64,000 nt of DNA from Ophthalmolycus amberensis (GCA_024529925.1 JAFEUB010001120.1:62001-126000); one strand, 5' to 3'. Positions 1 to 12,621 are shown, counted from the first letter of the stretch. A program made the numbers and translations. Notes: generated from the sequence alone by a model not told the origin.

Positions 1-1760
1 TCATGTTCCACTGTAACCCCTCGGTGGGCGTCGGCATCCCCGAGTTTATGCTGGAGACGGATGGATGCCAGTATATGTTTATGTGGCACACGGATGCCGT
101 GTGTGGTCTCACGTGAGCATATGTTTTGTTTTTTACACTGGAATATAGTTTATTCTTACTACAGGAGAAGTAGATTTAAGAAATGGCAAATACGTATATA
201 AGTCTTCCTTCTTGATTTCTTTGCAGAACTGTTGACACACAGTCCAGTGATGGCGACAGCGACAGCGAGGCTCCTGTTCTCTCCAGGCGGAGCCAGGCGG
301 TGGGGGTGATGTTGAGTCTTCTGCTGCTGGTTCTGTCCGTCTGTCTGCTCGGGCTTTTGCTCCACAAGAAAGAGAGGAGGTGAGACCGCCAGCATCCAAC
401 GAAAGCAGGGAAGCCGAAAGATTGAGAGTTTTTTGAGTTTTCATGAATGCTTGTTTGCCTTGTCGTCATCATCAACAGAGAGCTGGTGATCCAGAAGGTT
501 GCTGGCTGCTGCAGGAGAGGAAACCAAGTCTCCTATAAATATTCCAAGGTAGGTTGATCTAATGAATGAATCCATTCTGATTCCAGGTCCAGTGTGAAAC
601 GCACTTTTCTAGCCGACTACTTAGTTAATTGGAATATTTTTGCTTTTAAAAGATGCTGCATCTAAAAGTGCTCCCTTTGCTTCCATCAATTCCTCCAATG
701 AAAATACATGACACTGTTTCCCTCCAGTGTATGCAAGGTTACCTGGTTCAGTTCATGTTGTCAGCAATGTGCAGGAGAGTGCCTGTGTGCATCGGTTTAC
801 GCGGTCTCTTAATCTTAACAGCAAAACATTTTAATTACGTAATGCACACGGCTCATCGACCTTCCCACGGGCCTCTTAAAATCCCTCTGGTCCGCGCTTT
901 TCTAAAGGTTGAAGCAGCCAAACTTTCTGTGCAGCGCGCCGTTTTCCTTTGATATGCGTGAATATTCCTGATCGATTTTGACATCAACTGATGAAAATAA
1001 AGATAAAAATAATGAAATAATTATAAAACCCTACAGAGTGAAGTATTCTTTAATTAGGCATCAACCTCGCATTTATTTGTGTATTGTCCAGACAGTGTGC
1101 GTACCTGGTGTGTGAGATGTAGGAAAGAAAAAAACCGCGTCTGACAGGCTGGTAGTCAATTTAGCGTGAAGGCGACTTATTTTATCCCAGATGACTCGGT
1201 GTGTGTTCCAACTCCAAAATCCTTAGGTCAACATGGACGAAGAAGGGGGTGAAGAGGAGATGGAGTGGCTGATGGAGGAGCTGGAAGCACCGCCCACGTC
1301 GTCCTCCTCCTCCTCCTCCCACCGAGGGAGGAGTAACCTCGGCAACGGTCACATCAAGACCAAGTCGGTGAACACGGACGGCCTGCGCTCGTTCTCGCTG
1401 GACGAGCAGGACGACGACGACGACGACGACAGCGAGGACGAGGTGCTGAGCGTCCCCGGGGTGCGAGTGGTCAAATCCTCCGGAATCTCCAGGCACTCTG
1501 CGGCCCATCGCAGCCCCTTCCTTCAAGTGAGTATCTCTCCAGGTGTTTTTCTTTTTTCCTAACGTGGTGCTCAAAACCTCACAGAAAGTCCTTCGTTACA
1601 GGAGGAGAGTGACGAGGACCTGGTGGGCCTCCTGGACGAGTCGGACAGGAAGAGGAAGAGCAGCAAACCTCGCTCCTCAGGCCTTAATACCGGTAACAAC
1701 ACGGCAGCCAATAGGAAACGGGACGAGGACGACAGTGACGAAGACCTCCTCAGGGTGTGA
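1..1760 (+). CDS. igf2r: igf2r 3' exons: cation-independent mannose 6-phosphate / IGF2 receptor, C-terminal part
   Basis: Five terminal exons: <1-112, 227-379, 479-548, 1227-1526 and 1602-1760 (stop TGA 1758-1760), 263 visible codons in one continuous frame. The first exon holds the cysteine-bearing end of the last lumenal MRH repeat. The second carries a 20-residue hydrophobic membrane span (LSLLLLVLSVCLLGLLL) followed by basic residues. The rest is the cytoplasmic tail. Across the 548/1227 junction it reads YKYSKV, which keeps the tyrosine endocytosis motif YSKV, and it ends in DDSDEDLLRV, the acidic dileucine signal that GGA adaptors bind. The family takes mannose-6-phosphate-tagged hydrolases from the trans-Golgi to endosomes, and in mammals also clears IGF2. 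The tail contains a run of seven Asp followed by SEDE, a likely casein kinase 2 acidic cluster. The gene is cut by the window start. Identification is firm from the tail motifs. Confidence 0.95.
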
Positions 1761-4700
1761 TGTCACTTCCTGCGTCCCGCTCCCCTACCACAACCAGTCT
1801 GAACTCTTCTCTCGCAGTGAATGTCTCCATAACAGCGACAACGGATACCAACGACATATGGAAAGCAGAAACCTTTCCTCTCTTTTGGAATTATTTTTTT
1901 TGTTGGGCTGCACCTTTACTTGGCCTCAGACTCTATCCAGTCCACTGTCTACAGGCTGTCAATGTTAGCGTATGGTTTCTTATTTATTGACAGCTGATTA
2001 TTTAAAGTGTTCTGCAGGCTGTTTTTTTGACCTGCACCCTATTTTCTGTCATAATTCTGAAATGAAATAATGAGGTACTTCACTATAGTTACTTCAATCT
2101 CGCCACATTGATCTAATACAGACTCTTAAAATCAACCCCAGGGGCATTAACGGCATCTTCTTTGACACGTTGGCTCTGCAATGTCTGTGAAAAGATGTAA
2201 ATTCAATGTTTTCCTTTCTTTTTGAGTTTTTGAAATGGAGTTGTGCCATTGCTTTCGCACTTTATTTCAGCATTGGTTCAGTTAATCAAGAATAATACCG
2301 TGTCTCATTGCAGCGAATGAAGAGAAAAGCTTTGACCACCTATTCGGAGTTGATTTTTAGTGTCCACGACTGTATTTGATAACTGTGGTGAGATGAACAG
2401 TGAAGTAGCTCAATAGTGAAACAATTTAGCAGATTTTTCTGAGGAAACCGACGGCTATCAAAGAAAAAAAAAAAAAAAAAGAAGCAGGGGGAAGCTGGTT
2501 TTGTTCCCTGAATGTGGGCGGTGAAGGTGTCGGCTTGTGTTGATTCTAAAGGGAATGAAGATGCCCGTTTGTCTTTTGTTGCTGTTTGCAGTTGCTGTAA
2601 TAGCAGATGTCTTCTCTTTCTTTCCCCTCGAAAAAGGAAGTGCGATGCCTTCCTGGTGATGAACTTTGCTTTGCTTTTTCATCGAGGAGTCGTCTCCGGC
2701 GACAGATTGATTTTTGTCTTGTTTTGATCAGAGACATTGTACATAGAGGATAATGTTCTGTAATCTGTTTTGTTTGTTTGTCTGTTTTCACCGGTGAGTT
2801 GCTCACATATCTGTTTTTATTATTTAAATGCTTGTCTGAGCTTATCGGTGTGAATCTCTGTTCTGGTTTTGACAATAGAGATGGCCTTAAGAGTGAATGG
2901 ACGGTCGACGAGGACGGAGGTTGAAAGTGGAATTTAAGATGTTGGTTTAGGTTTGCGTTGTTTATGAAGTCCCCCCCCCCCCCCCCTCTCCTCCCGCCAA
3001 AGCCATATTTCTACAGCCACCGCTGGCACTAATGTCTGGAAGTTGGGAATTTGTTGTCCCACGCTTGCTCAGTTTTCTGATTCGGGTTTGTGATCGTGTT
3101 GCTGCAGCAAAAGTGAAGTTTTAACCCGGTAAAGCCAAGTTTTTGTTTTTTTGTGCCGAAATCAGCCGTTTTATAGCCAAATACATGTGACGATGAAGAG
3201 ACAAAAGAAAGACGTGAAGCGTTTAAAGTTCCAAGAACGCAGGCAGTTTATTTCCATTTAATGTATTTTCTGCTTAATAATCAAACTAGCGCTTTAACAA
3301 AGCACATGAGTAATGATGGAGATCAAGGGCCCGAGATATATTGGTAAAGTATGTCAAACTGACAGCAGTGTTCCCACATAAGAGTGATGTGAGTAACGCA
3401 GTATAAACGGAGTATTTGTATGCTGTCCCATTTGCAGGTTCTTTTCTTTGGTCCCAAAGTCGAAAAACAAATCAAACTTTAGTTCCTGCGACTGAACATG
3501 GAGGATTTGTCTGTGCTCTGCGTTGATTCTTCTTCTCTGCTGTGCATATCGGTTAAGAACACAAGTGTTTTCTAAGGTCGCAACTAACAGTTATTTTCAT
3601 TGTTGATTGACAAGTGCCCGTCACAAGTAATCCTCGTCCGAGGTGATGTCATCTGTCTGAACATCAGTCTAAAAGCCAAAGATGTGGAGAGAAGAAACCA
3701 ATCATCACGCAGCAGAAGCTGATCATGAAAATAGTGATTAAACCAAAAAATACTAATCTTAAGTCAAGGTCCACTGTCATGCTTTTTTCCCTAAAGTTTT
3801 TATTCTCTTCCTTAGTTGTCAACTGGGAAGTCCACTTGACTGCTATGTGACTGAAAGCTCTGGAGAAGGTAGTAAGTTGTCCTTGAGTGAAGAGTTTTCT
3901 TTGTTAAAGTCTAGCAGAGATCATTCAAACTGAAACTCTGAGTCACTGACAGATTATCAGTATTATTAATCAGATAAATCATTTGAATTTCAGCTTCTCA
4001 AATGTGATTTACTCTATTTCATATCTTTGTACAAGAAAAACAAGAAGTTTGAAAACATCACCTTTGGTTCTGGGACATTTCTCACTATATTCAACCTTCT
4101 CTCGACCAACTCTTAATTAACGAATCAAGGAAGTGATCAATAGATTCATTTCTAATGAAAATAATCATTTGTTGCAGACCATCCGTCTCCCTTTATCTGT
4201 GCTTATGTAATGGGACATTGTGAGGTATCCCATTCACAGGTGTTTCATTCCCACTTGGCCAAATGAACTGAACGCCTCACAGATGTAATGATCCGCTCCA
4301 GACCTACTGTCGGTGAATGTACAACCTTGGGCGAGCCTCTCATGATTCATTCAAAGGGTTTTGTAATGATTTGCAATCACAAACGGTGCACTGACGCCGG
4401 CTATGACTGTTTATTACCTTTGTTATGTACATTGATTACATTGTGGACAGTGTGAAGGGGGATAAAGTCAGCAAGGTCACTTTTGGGTTTTCTCAGTATT
4501 CAATCCACCGATACTAAAGGTACTAACAAAACATTTAACTGTTCAAATCTCAGCTCAATCAATGAAAGAAGGGCCACCGTTCAGGGTATTTCTAAAGCTT
4601 TGTACACAAGATTTGTTAAACAAGTTTTTGTAAGGATGCCAGAAATATGACAAAAGGATTTAAAAACAATCTTTAAATTAGAAACATCAGTATTTTATAT

Positions 4701-5857
4701 GGATGAGTTTGGGATGTGCCGTAGTAATTGAGAAATAGAGAACATCATGTTCCTGAACCTTTGCTGTGGTTCTATTACTATGTTCAGTCATTAGTTTTCC
4801 TGTTTTATTATCTCTAAGATCAAATACTGAAATTGAACTTTTCACAAGCAAGCGAGAAGAAGTGAAGCTTTGTTCACACCGTCCCCCAAAATTCCCCTTC
4901 ATGTAATCTGTTAATTTGTGATGGTATTTGTAGAATAACCGTATGATTATGATACTGTTCAGAAATCATGAATGAGTTTTACTCAAAGTGAAATCCAGCT
5001 TTTAGGGCATAAAGAGCGATGTGATGGTGCACAGCGCACGGGGCAGGTTTCCAAAGAATAATTACTCTACAGACGGAATGTCAAGAATCCATATTTATTA
5101 TTAAAGTATCATTCAAAGTCCAGCAAGACTCCAAATATAAACGAGCTCGTGGTTGGCAGACTTGACAGACTTTTATGAAACTTCATTTTAAACAGTCGTA
5201 CAGCATGCAAACCTCAGTTGTTGCTCTGAAAGCTTTTTCTTTTACTTCCTGAACCTGTTGGAAGGAGATTTGAACTACATCTACCTGTGTTTGGCACTTT
5301 GTAATCAAGTCATCATCGGGAGACGTCGTAGCGCTCCTTTACAGAGAAGCAGAAGGCTCTGGTTAGTCTGAAGTCTGTATTTCCATCCTCGCATAAAGTC
5401 TGTTGCTGCTGTATTTAGCAACCAAAGCTCTAGTGTCTGCATGGTGCTGTCCTGAACCTTCTCGTCCCTCTGAAGACATGAATGGACGTTCTCGTGCTTT
5501 GTTGTCTGAACTCGAGCAGAGAACTGCTTTGGGTTACGACGTGAAACTAACTGCGTCTGCGATCGAGGCCGAGAGTTGAATTCAGAAGCAGACAAACTGG
5601 GTCGGACTGAAAAACAAAAAAAAAGCACAATAACTTTTCTGTGATGATTCGGTACTATTGGAGATCATTATTACCTTTTAGGTGGTGTAAGTTATGTTGT
5701 CCGATGTGTTTTTTTTAGTTTTTTTTCCAGTTCTTTGCCTGTGTCTTATTTAAAAACGATGTAAAAAAAGATCGCATTATTTGAATAAATAAGATCTGCT
5801 GTTTAACACTGCTGTGGTTTGATCACATACTCTGACTGATAAAAATCATTGGAGACT
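1761..5857 (+). other. igf2r 3' UTR and intergenic DNA
   Basis: No coding sequence is supported here. There is a 16-base C run at 2971-2986 and short A runs. I see no AATAAA close to the igf2r stop. The first clear AATAAA is at 5784-5789, with ATTAAA variants near 3736 and 5100, so the 3' UTR could be unusually long or may use a variant signal. The true 3' end cannot be fixed from sequence alone. Confidence 0.5.
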
Positions 5858-6690
5858 AGTACTTGTTTAGAAGGATTTTAGACTTTTACTTGATTCGTAT
5901 TACTTGAGACTAACTTGTACTTGTCTGAAATGACTTGAGAATTGACTTGGACTCATCCTGTTGGATTTCAAACTTGATTTGGAGTTGTCTCAAGTGGCTT
6001 TAGACTCGACTTTGACCTGTCCTGAAGGACCACAGACTTGACCTTTACGTCAACCGATGAACTTGAGACTTGGACTTGCCTTGGAGGACTCGTGACTTGT
6101 CTTGGAGGACTTGAAACAGCCGTAGGACTGGTCCCTATGGCTTTTTTTGGACTAGTTTGAGTGACTAGAGACTTGACTTTAATCTGTTTCCAATGAGCCC
6201 AGACTGGAATTGGACTTGTCCCAAAGATCCTTAGACTTGAACTTGTTTCGAAGAACTGTAGACTTGTCTTGGACAAGTCTGGGAACATCTGCTGGAGGAC
6301 TCGAGATTTTACTTGCACTCATCCTGATGGATTTGTCTCAAATCATTTTAACCTCAACTTCAACCTGGTTTGAAGGAACCCAGACTTGACCCGGACTCCT
6401 CTCGATGAACTTGAGACTTCGACTTGTCTCTGAGGACTTGTGCCTTGTCTTGGAGGACGCAGTCTGGGAGGACTTGAGAGTTTGGTGACTTGGACTTGAC
6501 CTAATGACTTGATCGGGACTAGTTTGAATGACTTGGACTCGTCCCAAAGAACTTTAGACTTGCACTTGTTTCGAAGGACTCAAGACTTGTCTTGGACAAG
6601 TCTGGGAACATCTGGGAGGACTCGAGATTTGTATTGATGGTCTTGACTTTGACTTGAGACTTTGATTGGACTTGTTTGAATGACTTTAAA
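5858..6690. repeat. Degenerate minisatellite of acttg/gactt-rich units
   Basis: The block is made of diverged units of roughly 25-35 bp built on 'gacttg', 'acttgtc' and 'ggacttgag' words. A longer-range repeat also shows: 'actcatcctg' recurs at 5951 and 6317, and 'ggacaagtctgggaacatct' at 6271 and 6594, so a higher-order unit of about 320-366 bp was duplicated. The long minus-strand open frames inside it are by-products of the repeat and are not called as genes. Confidence 0.8.
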
Positions 6691-7199
6691 TTTGTCTCAT
6701 TTATTCATCTTTTTCAAGAAAAGACTGAGGCCTTAAAGACGGCTCTGACCGGTACAGAACAGGCGTACTAATAGCACCCATCCCTCAGGTCCCACCCACC
6801 TTTGCATGGTGACTTGATCATGATCCCTTTGCTGGCTCCCCAGCTGCAAAGACAACATGACAGATGTCACATCTTCATGTGAAAAAGAAAAATTGACTGA
6901 TTAATAGTATTTCTGTGTGCCCACACATGCATGACATGGAGAGACGGGCTGCACCAGCAGGTCCGTGTTAATGAATCTCTGGGATCGGCCGTTTACGCAA
7001 CTGGTCTGAAAACATGGTCTGTCTGTGGACCTTTGCTCCTGCTGGTCCCTTCTTAAAATCCAAAGGACAGATGTGGTGACGCTGCAGCGGCAGACTCTGC
7101 ATTCACACTGTCAAGACTGTCGATGCTGAGACACTGTGATTGAAATTAGAGTTGTTTTGTTTTAGAGAGAGACAAAAAAGAAAAAACACCTTTGCAGCC
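6691..7199 (+). other. 5' flank of the first slc22a gene
   Basis: Single-copy-looking DNA that should contain the promoter and 5' UTR of the transporter starting at 7200. No clear TATA box or other site could be supported. Confidence 0.4.
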
Positions 7200-10100
7200 A
7201 TGACCTCTTTTGACGACATCTTGGAAGAAGCTGGGCAGTTCGGCCGCTGTCAGAAGCGTATCTTCGCCCTGCTGTGCATGGTGTCCATGCCCTGGGCCGG
7301 CGTGTACGTCGGCATCGTCTTCCAGGGTTTCACCCCGGACCACTGGTGTCGGGACCCCGCGGTGGCGGAGAGGAGGCAGGCGTGCGGCTGGAGCCTGGCG
7401 GAGAGTCGCAGGCTGACGGTGCCGCCGGTCAACAGCTCCGGGGTGCTGCAGCAGAGCAGCTGTGAGCAGTACGAGGTGGACTGGAACGCCACAGCGCTCG
7501 CCTGCGACACACAGGAACTGGACCTCAGCAAAACTCCCACAGGTGCCTGCAAAGGTGGCTGGGAGTACGACTATGAGGGCAGGAACTCCTTCGTTACAGA
7601 GGTAAGTAAGCACATTAAGTACAATCGAAACAATTTTGGCCTTTATTATCAAAAAAAGGACATCCCTGTAAAAATGTGCGAAGTTTTTGCTACTTTACAG
7701 GAATAATCAGACAATATGCACAAACATGCACACAATCTTTAGTTTACCCACATTGAAGAAAGTTTAAAGGAAATGTAAAAAGAGATAAATAAATGTTGTG
7801 ATTGACCTTGTCTGTCTGTGTGTTGTCCCAGTTTGACCTGGTGTGCTCTGACGGATGGTTGGTGGACATGTACCAGGCCACTCTCAACGTGGGCTTCCTG
7901 GTTGGGAGCATCGCAACTGGCTACCTGGCCGACAGGTAAGGCTGTGATTGGTTTGATAAAGATGTGACGACCAGGTCAGTCAAACACATTATGTAACACG
8001 AAAAAGTTCAGACAGGAGATGCTGCATTTATTTTACCTTATTTGAAGCATTGCTGCTACAAGATTTATATATTTTTAAACTGATGCCTGTTTGCGTGTCT
8101 GCCTTCAGGTTTGGCAGGAAAATCAGTTTCCTGATGTCCAACCTGTTCAATGGTATCGCAGGAATCCTGGTGGCCGTGGCTCCAAACTACGTGGCTTTGC
8201 TGGTTTTCAGAACGCTCTACGGGTTCGGAGTGAAAGGCGGCTGGGTGGTCGGATACGTGCTGAGTAAGAGCGACCTTTAACCTCACAGCTGGGATTTACA
8301 GTTCAACAAGGTTCAAGAAACCGCAAACACATCTGTGGCGTTACTCGATATGTGACACCGTCTTCCGTCTCAGTCACAGAGATCGTGGGGGTGGAGCACA
8401 GACGCACAGTGGGAGTCCTTTACCAGATGTTCTTCAGTGTCGGCCTCCTCCTCCTCCCTCTGCTGGCCTACTTCATCACCGACTGGCGCTGGCTGCAGGT
8501 CGTCATCACTGTCCCTTACATCTTCTTCCTGTCCTACTACTGGTGAGAAACCCTGGCTGTGCTTTTATTTTGTGCTTGAAACAGGAAGTGAAGTCTTGAA
8601 CCCCCTTTTATGTTTCGAGAATATTTTGAAGAGGAAAAATAAACACTTAAATTCTTATTTTGTGATTTACGAGCTCGCATTGGATTAATCCGCCTTGATT
8701 TTTAAAAACAAGAAGTTCCGTTGGATGATCAAATAAGTTGTCATTCCCTCATGAAAGTGTTTGTATTTGCAGGTTCATCCCAGAATCTCCAAGATGGCTT
8801 CTCTCTCAGAAGAAAAAGTCCAAAGCTATTGAGATCACTAAGGCCATGGCCAAAGAGAACAAGAGGACCCTGTCCAAGAACATCGAGGTAGCTGCTGGTT
8901 TAGCAAAGACAAAACGCATCATAAGACACAAGATCAGAGCGTGTCCACGTCACTGGAGCAGTTACAGAAAGTCTGAATGCATGAATCTGTTCAAATGTAA
9001 ATGTTTCTGCTGCTATAAATGCAATAACTGTATTCCATGCCTTACTGCTTCTTTTAACTATTTATTACAATTTTCTTTTCTCCCCACTTTATTTACGATT
9101 TCTTGTCGTATGCCTCAATGTACACATGAAGTGCTCATTACGTTTACAGTGTTGTAGTTTATATTTAGTTCTATTTTCATGAAATTGTTTTAAGTTGCAT
9201 GTTTTTGCACTTGCCGCTGTTGGTTGTAATTTGCACCCTCACCTCTAGATGCCGGCAGATCCTACAAACTAGACCTTTAAGTATCTGAAATTCCGCAATT
9301 GCAAATCAACAGCAATTTTACAGTCTTTTACGCACAGTTGCATTTAATGCATTGCAGAATAGAAGCGTAACAGATGTGAGTTCTGGAGCATTTCATATGT
9401 AATTTAAAAAAAGCTGAAAACAGTAAAATAGTATCATATCCTAAAATAACTACTAAAAATCTGCCAAAATATCTGAAAGTTATCAGTGAAATATAAAAAA
9501 ATCTGTAAAATATCAGAAAATCATTCGTGAAATGTTTTTAAAAATACATCAATAACATATCTGAAAGTAATTAGTAGAATATCTGTGAAATGCAAAAGCA
9601 ACTGCAATTGTACAGTTCTTCCTAGTAGAGTCTAAGCATTACAGATTGTGAAGTGTTTAAAATGTAATATTACAAAAGAGGAAAACAGTTGATCTTTCAT
9701 ATTGGCAGCATAAATAATTCACAATGTAATATTGATCCTGCAGAATCTGACAGATGATAACTCGGACTCCTGCACTGCCTCCTTCATGGACCTGATCAGA
9801 ACTCCAAAAATGAGAAAACACACTTTCATTCTCGGCTACAACTGGTAAGTATTTGTTTTTATTTTTTTTCAAACATGGGTCTTTGTAATGCTTAAATTAA
9901 AACCTAAATAAAACGGACTGGTCGTCTAGAATAACATTGATTGGGAACTTTAAATAATTCTTCCACTCTCTGTACGATTCTTCCCCTCTGTCTCCTCCAG
10001 GTTCACCAGCGCTGTGGTCTACCAGGGCTTGATCATGAGGCTGGGCATTCTGGGAGGAAACGTCTACATCGACTTCCTCATCTCTGCCCTGGTGGAGTTC

Positions 10101-11935
10101 CCTGCTGCCTTCCTCATCCTCTTCACCATCGAACGCATCGGCAGGCGCATTCCCTTCGCCTCCGCCAACATCGTAGCCGGAGCCGCCTGCTTCATCACCG
10201 CCTTAATCCCTGAGAGTGAGTCTTCGGGCGACAGGTGTGGAGCTGAGGAACAAGATGTTCAGGTGTCACCAGATTTACGTTCCTCTCTGTCCTTGCAGGC
10301 ATGTTCTGGTTCAAGACGGTGGTGGCCTGCATCGGTCGGCTGGGCATCACCATGGCCTTTGAGATGGTGGTGTTTGTTAACACCGAGCTCTACCCGACGT
10401 TTGTCAGGTAAAATCTACACACTACACGCTCTCGGCCGTTTGCTCTGGGGGGGGCAATTAAATATTATTAAATATGCAATTTTGTTGTTCTTTTAATATT
10501 TGTTTCCTCTGTTTAGCCATGGTGGCTTACTGCTCATGCCAACAGTTGACCGTTTTTAGCTTTAGCTAGTGGCTAAATGAGACGACTCAACGTCATCACG
10601 CTGAACTTTAGTTCGCCTTTAGCGTAGCGGTGGTGACATGAAGTCATGTGGTGTAGTTTGTTTGTAGCCTACTTTTCTTGCTTTTTACTGCTGCCGAATG
10701 CATTCACGCTTCAAAAGTCATACAAATTTGCTGAACAAAAGGTGTAACTATCCAATGGAAGAATCCCATTGCCTTTTGGTCGAGGGAACCAGTGCGATGC
10801 TAACTTTCATGTTGGACTACAAAACCATAGGACACCCCTGCTACACTACTCTACTCATTTTTCAACCATCCAGGAGTTTTTTTTAATCGTGTGTAATCAG
10901 CTTTACAGCCTCATGGGGCTGCTTAGCAAGCGACTTTTAGAAATGCATCTCTCGAGTGTCAGAAGAGCCACCGGACAGCATGTTCAGGAAAGTAAATATT
11001 AATTAACTGGTTGTTCTTTTGTCCGTAGGAATCTCGGCGTGTCTGTTTGTTCCACTCTGTGTGACATTGGAGGCATCGTAGCTCCCTTCTTGCTCTACAG
11101 ACTAGCGGTCATCTGGCTGGAGCTGCCGCTCATCATCTTTGGTGGGTTTGATATTATTATGGAGCGAGAACATTTCAGACATTTTTCCAAAGTCTGTCCC
11201 AAAGACAGCTGCAATAGATGAAGATGTTCTCTAAATGCTGGTATTTTATACGTAATGCATTCAGGTGTCTCGTCACTTTTATAAAACCTTCTGATACTGT
11301 CGGTGTCAGCGGCACATTTTAAACGGATAATGAATTAGATTGTGGTCTGACCGACTGGTATCGATATTTTCTAAAAGCTAATGTGTTGTTCAGGGTCTTT
11401 GGCTTTCGTGGCCGGTGGGTTGGTGCTGCTGCTTCCTGAGACCAGAGGTGTGCCGCTGCCCGAAACCATCGATGACATCGAGTTCCCAGAAGAGTGAGTA
11501 TGCACTGCTGAAATAATGAGGTCCTTTAAGTGTTGTCATTATCTTTTAACCTTCCAGATTATTCTCTTCATTAATCATTTTGTCAATGTCGTAAAATGTC
11601 ATTATAAAATAGTGAGAAATGCTTGTTGTAGTTTCCCACGGCCCAAGGCGACTTCTGCTAATGTCTTGTTCTGTCTGACCAACAGTCCAGCGAAGATGTT
11701 TATTGATGAACGACAAAAAAAACTGAATTCTTTAAATTTTTGCTAAAAAAATGACTCACCAAAATAGTTGCCAATAAATTTTCTGTTGACCAATTAATCG
11801 TTGCATCTCTGTACATCATGTCATTGTGTGTGTGTGTTCAGAGTGAAGAAGAAGGCTGCACTGAAGAAACAGCAGTTGGCCAACTTGCTGCCCAACGACG
11901 ACGTGTCAACCAACAAAGAACCAGCAACTGTTTAA
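7200..11935 (+). CDS. OCT-type organic cation transporter, tandem copy A (slc22a2/slc22a3-like)
   Basis: Exons: 7200-7601, 7832-7935, 8109-8263, 8374-8542, 8773-8887, 9744-9844, 10001-10215, 10299-10407, 11029-11141, 11394-11493, 11842-11935; 1677 nt, 558 aa, the usual OCT length and the 11-exon layout of mammalian SLC22A1-3. Major facilitator plasma-membrane uniporter for small organic cations, by family. Seen: N-terminal FDDILEEAGQFGR; a large first extracellular loop with Cys residues and sequons N78 and N96; DRFGRK after TM2 (about 168-173); ESPRW (281-285); PETRG (509-513); and CDIGG with Asp469, matching the cation-binding Asp475 of rat OCT1. I chose ATG 7200 (context gcagccATGa) over in-frame ATG 7140 because the family begins here and the paralog agrees. 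Parts resemble OCT3 (ERIGRR, WLELPLIIFG), parts OCT2, so orthology to one human gene is left open. Exon 1 and exons 7-9 share near-identical tracts with copy B. Confidence 0.93.
9290..9690 (+). repeat. Diverged direct duplication in intron 5 of slc22a copy A
   Basis: Two related segments about 300 bp apart, around 9295-9425 and 9590-9690, share word order: gcaattgc, acagtctttt/acagttcttc, gcattacag/gcattgcag, tgtaat, gaaaacagt. The DNA between them is AT-rich with repeated 'atctgaaa' and 'atctgtaaa' words. It looks like an old local duplication with no coding content. Confidence 0.45.
10515..10880. repeat. Interspersed repeat in intron 8 of slc22a copy A (second copy in plg)
   Basis: This block and 35270-35670 share ordered words: 'gtggctaa(a/g)tgaga', 'tgaagtcatgtg', 'gcattc..gcttcaaaa', 'atcccattg', 'gagggaaccag'. 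It is an old copy of a dispersed element whose family I cannot name. The open frames across it are not conserved and are not called. Confidence 0.6.
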
Positions 11936-12468
11936 TCTGCGCCTTTGACCAAAGTATTTATTTATGCTCCGTTCATTCCTATGAAAGTTACAGAGTGGCA
12001 CATGAAGGCAACAAAAACGTTGACTTCCAGGGTAGTCAATTTCCTGCAACCACGGTCCCGTAGAGCGAGCGCACTAGCGTTCCCTTTAGCCCCGCCTCCC
12101 AGCCCTTGGTCCAACCTCATTTTCGGGCTCATTTGCATTAACAGAGGGAGGAAAATAACTCTGGATTCAGCTATTTGTGCATTTTACAACTTTTGGGAGC
12201 CAATGAATGAGGGCTATTCAAGTGTTCATACTGGGAAGTTGATTTACCACAAACAAGTCTACGGGAAAATGTTTTTTTGGGCCCAATGACATCGATTTGT
12301 AATTTCATGGTTTGTCCACGACGTCAACGTTGCTTTTAAGCCAGGCGCTCTTGGCGCGGTCAGTAACATTGTGATTGATAGTCATGTAATGCAGAGAAGA
12401 TGTTTTCTTTAAACAATTGCACATGTAAACAAATACAAATTGTCACAAATGGCACAATACAGACATTT

Positions 12469-12472
<4 letters not shown>

Positions 12473-12506
<34 letters not shown>
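12473..12506 (+). repeat. (TG)17 microsatellite in slc22a copy A 3' UTR
   Basis: Perfect TG dinucleotide run between the stop codon at 11935 and the polyadenylation signal at 12622, so it probably lies in the mature 3' UTR. Confidence 0.9.
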
Positions 12507-12508
<2 letters not shown>

Positions 12509-12621
12509 GAGAGATGTTGTTTCGTTTCATATGCCATGGGATTGCAGATGGAAATTATCTAATAACTTAATCTCTTTTCGCTTTTGAGATTAATGTGTTT
12601 TTGTACATTGTCCCTGATGTA

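Noticed and set aside
1182..1574. 130-codon minus-strand open frame opposite the igf2r tail exon
   Set aside because: Shadow of the low-complexity Asp/Ser/Glu coding exon on the plus strand.
7140..7199. Upstream in-frame ATG that would add 20 residues to slc22a copy A
   Set aside because: The added residues are Lys/Arg-rich, unlike the family N-terminus. ATG 7200 has a better context and matches the start of copy B.
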